DNA of 64,000 nt from CAVXDY01 sp963721335. GTDB lineage: Bacteria; Actinomycetota; Thermoleophilia; Miltoncostaeales; Miltoncostaeaceae. The stretch is taken from NCBI GenBank assembly GCA_963721335.1, contig CAVRIV010000008.1, forward strand, positions 1,402,366 through 1,466,365, written 5' to 3'. The notes below the pieces were generated by a model. It was not told where the DNA came from and did no database searches. It saw only the letters and a program-made list of their open reading frames with translations. The translations under genes were made by a program, and so were the position numbers. How positions within the stretch are numbered: position 1 is the first letter of the stretch; every line of letters starts with the position of its first letter. Positions 60,593 to 64,000 of the stretch are shown in pieces.

Positions 60593-61786
60593 CAGCGCAG
60601 CGACCGGAACGCGGTCCGGAGCTCGGAGGTGAAGAGCTCCGGCTCCTCCCAGGCGGCGAAGTGCCCGCCGCGGTCGACCTCGTTGAAGTAGGAGAGGTCC
60701 GGGTACACCACCTCCACCCAGCTGCGCGGGGCCGCGAAGATCTCGCCGGGGAACGTGGTGAACGCGACCGGGACCGAGACCGGCGGGGGAGCCTGGCCGG
60801 CCGCGAGCGCCGCGGCTCGTCCGAACTCCCAGTACGACCGGGCCGCCGAGGCCCCGGTGCCCGTCAGCCAGTACATCGTGATGTTGTCGACGATGCTCTC
60901 CGGGGTGAGATGGCCGGCGGGCTGCCCGCCGAGGAAGGCGCGGGAGATCTTCTCGTAGCTGTCCGTGTCGTGGTCGAGCATCCAGGCCGCCAGGCCGATC
61001 GGGGAGTCCAGCAGGGAGTAGCCGATCGTCTGCGGTCGCGTGATCTGCTCGATGAAGTAGCCGTTGCCCGTGGTGGTGAACGTGGTGAGCCCGTCGAGCG
61101 CCGCGCGCTCCTCGTCCGAGCTCCGCCGGCAGCCGGCCGACGAGGAACGGCGCCGTGGCGAGCAGGTTGACGTGGATGCCGATCAGCCCGTCGGGTGCCA
61201 CGCGGCCCATCGCGTCGGTGTAGAGGGCCCCCACGTCGCCGCCCTGGGCGACGTAGCGGGTGTACCCGAGGCGGCGCATCAGCTCCGCCCAGGCCTGCGC
61301 GACGCGGCCGGGGCCCCAGCCGACCTCCGCCGGCTCGGCCGAGAAGCCGTAGCCGGGGATGGACGGCAGCACCAGGTCGAAGGCGTCCTCGGCCCGGCCG
61401 CCGTGCGCGGTCGGGTCGGTGAGCGGGCCGACGGTGTCCAGCAGCTCGAGGACAGAGCCGGGCCAGCCGTGGGTCATGATCAGCGGCAGCGCGTTGTCGT
61501 GAGCCGACTTCACGTGGATGAAGTGGATGTCCACCCCGTCGATCTCGGTCATGAACTGCGGCAGCGCGTTGAGCTTCGCCTCGGCCGCGCGCCAGTCGTG
61601 ATCGGTCGCCCAGTAGCGCGCGAGCGCCTGCAGGGTCGCCAGCTGGACGCCCTGCGACCGATCGTCGACGAGCTCCTTGCTGGGCCAGCGCGTCGCCGCG
61701 ACGCGCCGGCGTAGGTCGTCCAGCTGCTCCGCTGGAATCTCGACGTGGAAGGGGCGGATCTCGGTTGCGCTTCCGGCGGTTGCCAT
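60592..61786 (-). CDS. Epoxide hydrolase, frameshifted
   Basis: An alpha/beta-hydrolase of the microsomal epoxide-hydrolase group, about 397 residues. It has the N-terminal lid (RPFHVEIPAEQLDDLRRRVAATRWP), oxyanion region HGWPGSVLE, nucleophile D184 in QGGDVGAL and the C-terminal GGHFAAWEEPELF with the catalytic His. A single-base shift near 61120 splits it between PAELG and ERAALDGLTTF; all catalytic residues remain. RBS CGGAGG precedes ATG 61784-61786. It hydrates epoxides to diols. Proximity to lipid genes may mean epoxy-lipid turnover. Confidence 0.88.
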
Positions 61787-61924
61787 TCGACCTCCGTTCG
61801 TTTGGCCCGCGCCAGGATCCGATCACTCGCCGGGTGCGGTCAAGACCCGCCGGCAGCCGAATCCGCCGGAACCGCGCCGCTGTCGGCGCCGAGCGGGACG
61901 GCCGAGGTTGAACCGCCCACCGCT

Positions 61925-62785
61925 TCACGCAGGCGGGTCGGGCGGCATGAACCGGCTCGCCGTGAGGACCGCTCCCTGGGGGTCGCGCAGCACGGTGATG
62001 CGAACCCACGGCATGTCGGTGGGCGGCATCAGAACCGTGCCGCCGAGGGACTCGGCCCGCGACGCGGCGGCGTCCGCGTCGTCCACTGCGAAGGTGACGT
62101 CCCAGTGGGGCGCGGCGTCGTCGTCCCCGAGGGGCGTGATCCAGCCGACCGCGTCGGCGAAGCCCTCGGGGGCGCCCATGTCCGCCATGCCCTGGATGGT
62201 GCCCGGCCGCAGCGTCTCGAGGTGCTCGCCGTAGCCGGGGCGGCGCAGCAGCATCGTGCCGCCCATCGACGGATCGGGCGGGTTGGCCTCCCAGTCGAAG
62301 AGCCCGTTGTAGAACGCGATCGCCGCCTCGGGATCGCGGGCGTGCAGGCCGCTGAAGTTCCACGTGCCCGGCTCGTTGACGGCCTGGGCCCCCCGGTGCC
62401 GGCGGGCCTCCCACGCTCCGAAGACCGCACCCTCGGGGTCGGCGAGCACGGCGAAGCGCCCGGCGTCGAACACGTCCATCGGCGGAATGAGCACCGACCC
62501 ACCGAGCTCCCGGGCCCGCGCGACCGCGTCGTCGGCGCTGTCCACCCAGACGTAGGTGGTCCAGCCGGTCGCGGCGGGGATGGCGTCGGATCGCGAGCCG
62601 ATCGCGGCCACGAGCCGGCCGCCGATCGTCGCCGTGAAGTAGTGGCCGGGGACGTCGGGCGGCATCGCGTCCTCCATCTCCCAGCCGAACAGGCCCGCGT
62701 AGAACGCGGCCGCGGCCTCGGGATCGTCCTGGGCGAGGTCCACCCAGCAGGGGACGCCGGCCGGGTACCCGTCGCGATCGATCAT
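61925..62785 (-). CDS. VOC-family protein, two-domain
   Basis: The 286-residue product contains two glyoxalase/bleomycin-resistance-type domains: GVPCWVDLAQDDPEAAAAFYAGLFGWE (about 11-130) and GTWNFSGLHARDPEAAIAFYNGLFDWE (about 145-280). Each ends in a PEGAVF or PQGAVL strand. Tandem VOC proteins bind a metal or ligand and act as lyases, dioxygenases or antibiotic-binding proteins. The metal positions cannot be assigned with confidence here. ATG 62783-62785 is preceded by GGGAGCGG. It is divergent from a WYL regulator, 89 bases away, which may control it. Confidence 0.88.
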   Translation of the reverse strand: MIDRDGYPAGVPCWVDLAQDDPEAAAAFYAGLFGWEMEDAMPPDVPGHYFTATIGGRLVAAIGSRSDAIPAATGWTTYVWVDSADDAVARARELGGSVLIPPMDVFDAGRFAVLADPEGAVFGAWEARRHRGAQAVNEPGTWNFSGLHARDPEAAIAFYNGLFDWEANPPDPSMGGTMLLRRPGYGEHLETLRPGTIQGMADMGAPEGFADAVGWITPLGDDDAAPHWDVTFAVDDADAAASRAESLGGTVLMPPTDMPWVRITVLRDPQGAVLTASRFMPPDPPA

Positions 62786-62874
62786 GTCCGCTCCCTTCCG
62801 CATGTGGTCACACGGTCGAACCTAGGCGAGGTTGCGGTCAGGATGTGTCCTCGTCGTACGCGAGAATGACCGGG

Positions 62875-63855
62875 ATGACCGGGACCGCGAGCCGACTGCT
62901 GGAGCTCCTGTCGCTGCTCCAGGCGCGGCGCGACTGGCCCGGGCCCGAGCTGGCCCGGCGGCTCGGCGTGTCCGGGCGCACGGTGCGCCGCGACATCGAC
63001 CGGCTGCGGCGCCTGGGGTATCCGGTCAGGTCGCTGACCGGGCCGGCCGGCTCCTACCGCCTGGCCGCGGGGACCGCGATGCCCCCACTCCTGCTCGACG
63101 AGGAGGAGGCCGTCGCGATCGCGGTCGGCCTGCGGACGGCCGCGCGGTCGGCCGTCGCGGGCATCGAGGAGACCTCCCTGCGGGCGCTGGTGAAGCTGGA
63201 GCAGGTGCTGCCCGCCCATCTGCGCGCCCGCGTCCGCGCGGTCGGCGCGGCCCTCGCCGTCCTCCCCGACGCCGGGCCGACGGTGGATCCCCAGCACCTC
63301 TCGCTGCTCGCGGCGGCCCGCCGCGACGGCGAGCGGGTGCGCTTCGGCTACCGGCGGCGCGACGGGGAGTCGGCGCGCCGCGAGGTCGAGCCGCACGCCC
63401 TCGTCGCGCTCGGCCGGCGGTGGTACCTCGTGGCCTGGGACGTCGCGCGCGACGACTGGCGCACCTTCCGCATCGACCGCATGGACGGCCCGGCTGCCGC
63501 CGGCGTGCGCTTCGCCCCCCGGGAGGTCCCCGGCGGCGACGCGGCCGCCTACGTCGCGGCGAACCGCTACGCGGGCGTCAACCGCCACACCGCCCGCATC
63601 ACGGTCCACGCCCCCGCCGACGCCGTGCGGGCGCGCGTGCCGGGCGGCGGGGGGACGGTGACCCCGCTCGACGACGGCCGCTGCGAGCTGCGGACGGGCG
63701 ACGACGACCTCGACTGGCTCGCGATCCGCATCCTGATGCTCGGCGCCGAGGTCGAGGTGCACGAGCCCCCGGCGCTGAGGGAGCGCCTCCGCGCCCTGGG
63801 CGACCGGATGCGTCGCGCCGCCGGTCCGGCGGGGGAGCATCCGCGCGAGGGATGA
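62875..63855 (+). CDS. WYL-domain transcriptional regulator (YafY type)
   Basis: The 326-residue product has an N-terminal HTH_11 (ASRLLELLSLLQARRDWPGPELARRLGVSGRTVRRDIDRLRRLGYPV, about 4-50). A central helical region with LLDEEEAVAIAVGLRTAA and a WYL domain (about 150-225: VRFGYRRRDG, REVEPHALVALGRRWYLVAWD with RWYLVAW as the WYL signature, FRIDRM) follow, then a C-terminal WCX region. WYL regulators sense ligands, often nucleotides or DNA-damage signals. ATG 62866 and 62845 are alternative starts. Divergent to the VOC gene. Confidence 0.92.
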   Translation: MTGTASRLLELLSLLQARRDWPGPELARRLGVSGRTVRRDIDRLRRLGYPVRSLTGPAGSYRLAAGTAMPPLLLDEEEAVAIAVGLRTAARSAVAGIEETSLRALVKLEQVLPAHLRARVRAVGAALAVLPDAGPTVDPQHLSLLAAARRDGERVRFGYRRRDGESARREVEPHALVALGRRWYLVAWDVARDDWRTFRIDRMDGPAAAGVRFAPREVPGGDAAAYVAANRYAGVNRHTARITVHAPADAVRARVPGGGGTVTPLDDGRCELRTGDDDLDWLAIRILMLGAEVEVHEPPALRERLRALGDRMRRAAGPAGEHPREG

Positions 63856-63889
63856 CCAGCGGAGACGCGGTGAACCCTGCAGGACGGCG

Positions 63890-64000
63890 CTAGGTCGTCT
63901 CGGGCGCGAGCTCCGCGCGCGCCAGCGGCGCCGCCTTCGTCGCTCGCTCCCTCGTCTCCTCCCGGGCGATCATGTAGGACAGGCCGAGGTAGATGAGCAG
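63890..64000 (-). CDS. C-terminal end of a membrane protein, partial
   Basis: The minus frame is open from the window edge to TAG at 63890-63892. The 36 visible residues begin with a hydrophobic stretch LLIYLGLSYMIA and end in a charged tail EETRERATKAAPLARAELAPETT, as at the end of a transmembrane protein. Too little is present to name the family. Confidence 0.5.
   Translation of the reverse strand: MLIYLGLSYMIAREETRERATKAAPLARAELAPETT

Overview
The window looks like chromosomal DNA of a very GC-rich actinobacterium. Almost every third codon position is G or C, GTG starts are common, genes often overlap by 4 bases (ATGA or GTGA), and many upstream regions carry a TANNNT -10 hexamer. The gene mix (LAL-type LuxR giants, NarL and OmpR two-component pairs, SDRs, phosphotransferase-linked acyl-CoA genes, a DUF6510 trio) would suit a Thermoleophilia-like lineage, but that placement is inference. 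I see no insertion sequence, phage, integrase or CRISPR array.

Layout. 0-6.8 kb: an HNH nuclease tail, a metzincin-like protease, a lipoprotein, then selA and selB, with the selenocysteine tRNA (UCA anticodon) just downstream on the other strand. 6.8-12.4 kb: a promoter and cobalamin riboswitch leading into a six-gene operon. It encodes two secreted DUF4430 proteins (the fold of the C-terminal domain of transcobalamin and intrinsic factor), an ECF transporter (T, double A, S) and a secreted alpha/alpha-toroid protein, resembling the N-terminal domain of intrinsic factor. I read this as a B12 capture-and-uptake system built from parts that in animals are fused into one B12 carrier. 12.4-26.4 kb: an FAD monooxygenase, a NarL-type two-component system, an SDR and queA, a disulfide oxidoreductase with purU, an OmpR-type two-component system, an aldo/keto reductase and a run of small stress-type genes (zinc-ribbon, cysteine-less DksA-like, UspA, OsmC). 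26.4-38.4 kb: large isocitrate lyase, 3-hydroxyacyl-CoA dehydrogenase and thiolase, a molybdopterin oxidoreductase/reductase/DUF6510 trio, an ice-binding-domain protein, an L,D-transpeptidase, a HicB-like pair, a TetR gene with a perfect 22-bp palindrome, a PAP2 membrane protein, a second zinc-ribbon protein and an RsbW-like ATPase. 38.4-43.2 kb: a complete branched-chain-amino-acid-type ABC importer with the two permeases fused. 43.2-55 kb: a small conserved protein, an MMPL transporter, and three LAL regulators, of which the first two arose by a 3.1-kb tandem duplication whose junction is visible. 55-59.6 kb: an acyl-CoA/lipid catabolic operon. 59.6-64 kb: redoxin, epoxide hydrolase, VOC protein, a WYL regulator and a cut-off membrane protein.

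Many otherwise well conserved genes are interrupted by single-base frameshifts (about 20 in the window). Because they hit unrelated housekeeping-type genes and one-base corrections restore the conserved protein, most look like consensus errors of a noisy assembly. The dense cluster at 53.8-54.6 kb and the three in the first LAL copy could instead be real decay. I annotate such genes over their full span and give the shift positions.

A 76-base leader just before the PAP2 gene (37007) recurs at the same spacing before the small gene at 43271, with a conserved hairpin, and may be a shared regulatory RNA element.
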